DNA of 7,131 nucleotides from Gammaproteobacteria bacterium (lineage in GTDB: Bacteria > Pseudomonadota > Gammaproteobacteria > UBA9214): NCBI GenBank assembly GCA_029859555.1, contig JAOUCV010000110.1:1-7131 (forward strand), given 5' to 3'. The notes under the pieces are model-generated. The model saw nothing but the letters and a program-made list of their open reading frames with translations. It did no database searches and had not been told where the DNA came from. Numbering within the stretch: position 1 is the first letter of the stretch; each line of letters opens with the position of its first letter. The translations under genes were made by a program, and so were the position numbers. This document shows, piece after piece, positions 5,681 to 7,131 of this stretch.

Positions 5681-7131
5681 ATGCTAAAACGGATTTTCCA
5701 TACACTCTGGTATATCTCGGTAGCGCTGCTGTTTCTGGTGGCGATGGTGCTGACAGCTGCCCGTTTGTGGGTGCCTTCACTCAGTGAGTATCGCCTGGAA
5801 ATCGAGGCTGCCGCCAGTGAGGCGCTGAAAAAGGATGTCAGTGTTGGTCGGCTGGAAGCGACCTTTCGTGGCCTGAATCCGGTCCTGAAGCTGAAGAATG
5901 TTGAAATTGCCGACCCGGCGGGTGAGCAGGGCAGTCTTGCTATCCGGGAAGTCTGGATCACCATCGATGCGGAAAGCTACGTTGTCGGGCAGCAACTGCA
6001 GTTTGACGGTATTGATATCATCGGTACGGATATCACACTGATTCGTGACGCAGATGGAGAGTTTTATCTCGACAAGTTCAGGGATGATGGCGAGGATGAT
6101 AGTTCGCTGGATCAATTGCTGCAGATGTCACGCCTGTCCGTGTATGACGTCAGCCTGACCTTCATTGATGAAATGCATGCCGAGCCGCCGCGGCGATTTT
6201 CGAATATAGCTCTGTCGCTGAAAAACAATGATTACACACATCGGTTGACCGGACATGCGCTGTTGCCGGCGGATGTCGGTTACCGTGTCGATGTCGAGGC
6301 TGAGCTCTATGGTGACAGTGACAGGCCCGCGTCCTGGCAAGGGCGGCTGTATGCAAAACTGCAGGCGCTGGCATTCACTGCCGTGCCGCAGCGCTACCTG
6401 TACGAGGGTATGGTGTTGCAGGGGGTTGCCGATTTTCGTTTGTGGGCGGATGTTGCGGGGTTTGATGTGCGTTCCGTCAGTGGCGAACTGGACACCCATG
6501 ACCTGCAGGTAAGTCATCTAAAGGACGATCAGGAATATCACTTCATAGCGGAAACACTCACTGGCCGGTTTGGCTGGCGGCGGCAGGAGTCCGGCTGGCA
6601 ATTTGCAATGCAGCAGCTGGTTGTTGAACAGCCGGAGCATACCTGGACCACTGGCAACCTGTCCCTGGCCGGTATCAATGAGGGACAGGCCAGTCATATA
6701 AAAGGTATTTCTCCGCTTATCAAGCTGGATGGCTTCGGTGCATTGCTGCCGGTTATTCCGGGATTGATGCCGGCTGACCGGCAGTTGCTGGCCGATCTGC
6801 AGCCACAGGGGCTGCTGAAAGACCTGCAGTTTGAGCTCTCCAGTGCCGCCGGCAGCATGCAGCTCAGCGATTTTTCTGTACGCTTTAGCGGGCTGGGCAT
6901 TGGTGAGTCCGGTGCCTATCCGTTATTTACCGGTCTGGATGGACGCATCAGCGGCAACCTGACTGCCGGCACAGTTGCGCTTGACAGCTATAACGCGAGC
7001 ATTCACAACAGCAGTCTGTTTCGGGACGCACTCTCGTTTGACCGGATGCAGGGTGATATCCACTGGCTAATTGGGGACGATCGTATAGAGGCAGGGACTG
7101 ATGCACTGAAAATCAGCAACCAGGACCTTTC
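5681..7131 (+). CDS. yhdP: YhdP family AsmA-like protein, N-terminal part (3' end outside window)
   Basis: YhdP-family proteins (TIGR02099-like, about 1270 residues in E. coli) are anchored in the inner membrane and span the periplasm. With TamB and YdbH they are implicated in moving phospholipids to the outer membrane. The frame is open from the ATG to the last base, giving 483 residues and no stop. Residues 1-4 are MLKR, followed by one hydrophobic segment at about 8-27 ('TLWYISVALLFLVAMVLTAA'), a signal anchor with a periplasmic body. Then comes the AsmA-like start 'LEIEAAASEALKKDVSVGRL', 'GLNPVLKLKNVEI' and a long run of beta-rich repeats. No good Shine-Dalgarno precedes the ATG; a TTG at 5672 is in frame. 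Position after rng matches the maf-rng-yhdP order of E. coli and Pseudomonas, where tldD usually follows. The lipid-transport role is transferred from E. coli. Confidence 0.92.
   Translation, partial: MLKRIFHTLWYISVALLFLVAMVLTAARLWVPSLSEYRLEIEAAASEALKKDVSVGRLEATFRGLNPVLKLKNVEIADPAGEQGSLAIREVWITIDAESYVVGQQLQFDGIDIIGTDITLIRDADGEFYLDKFRDDGEDDSSLDQLLQMSRLSVYDVSLTFIDEMHAEPPRRFSNIALSLKNNDYTHRLTGHALLPADVGYRVDVEAELYGDSDRPASWQGRLYAKLQALAFTAVPQRYLYEGMVLQGVADFRLWADVAGFDVRSVSGELDTHDLQVSHLKDDQEYHFIAETLTGRFGWRRQESGWQFAMQQLVVEQPEHTWTTGNLSLAGINEGQASHIKGISPLIKLDGFGALLPVIPGLMPADRQLLADLQPQGLLKDLQFELSSAAGSMQLSDFSVRFSGLGIGESGAYPLFTGLDGRISGNLTAGTVALDSYNASIHNSSLFRDALSFDRMQGDIHWLIGDDRIEAGTDALKISNQDL

Overview
The window is 7.1 kb of ordinary, tightly packed gammaproteobacterial housekeeping DNA. 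All genes lie on the + strand and probably form one or two operons. The order is holA (3' end only), proA, nadD, rsfS, a 320-bp gap holding a structured repeat, rlmH, maf (yhdE type), rng and yhdP (5' part only). Protein similarity recalled from known families (ProA closely resembles the Pseudomonas type; RNase G matches the E. coli length to within one residue) points to Gammaproteobacteria outside the enterics. The genus cannot be named from this window.

Layout: 1-376 is the C-terminal third of the DNA polymerase III delta subunit. 400-1682 is proA, gamma-glutamyl phosphate reductase, but its frame is broken: a stop at 1546-1548 lies in a run of five T, and the last 44 residues follow in the -1 frame. 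1708-2349 is nadD and 2346-2711 is rsfS, joined by a 4-bp ATGA overlap. A nine-codon mini-frame bridges the proA stop and the nadD start. 2712-3031 has no credible gene. It carries a roughly 140-bp element with 10-bp inverted ends, a 24-bp direct repeat and several hairpins. 3032-3502 is rlmH, 3515-4132 maf, 4172-5638 rng. 5681 to the end is an AsmA-like YhdP protein that runs off the window.

The genes do not form one pathway. They are two conserved neighbourhoods joined together. One is replication, NAD and ribosome maturation (holA-proA-nadD-rsfS-rlmH). The other is the maf-rng-yhdP block, which in E. coli and Pseudomonas follows mreBCD. The join falls where cell-elongation genes would usually sit on either side (mrdA-rodA after rlmH, mreBCD before maf), and none are present here.

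I found no CRISPR array, tRNA, rRNA, phage gene or transposase, and nothing I would call a new system. The items most worth a second look are the proA frameshift and the structured repeat between rsfS and rlmH.
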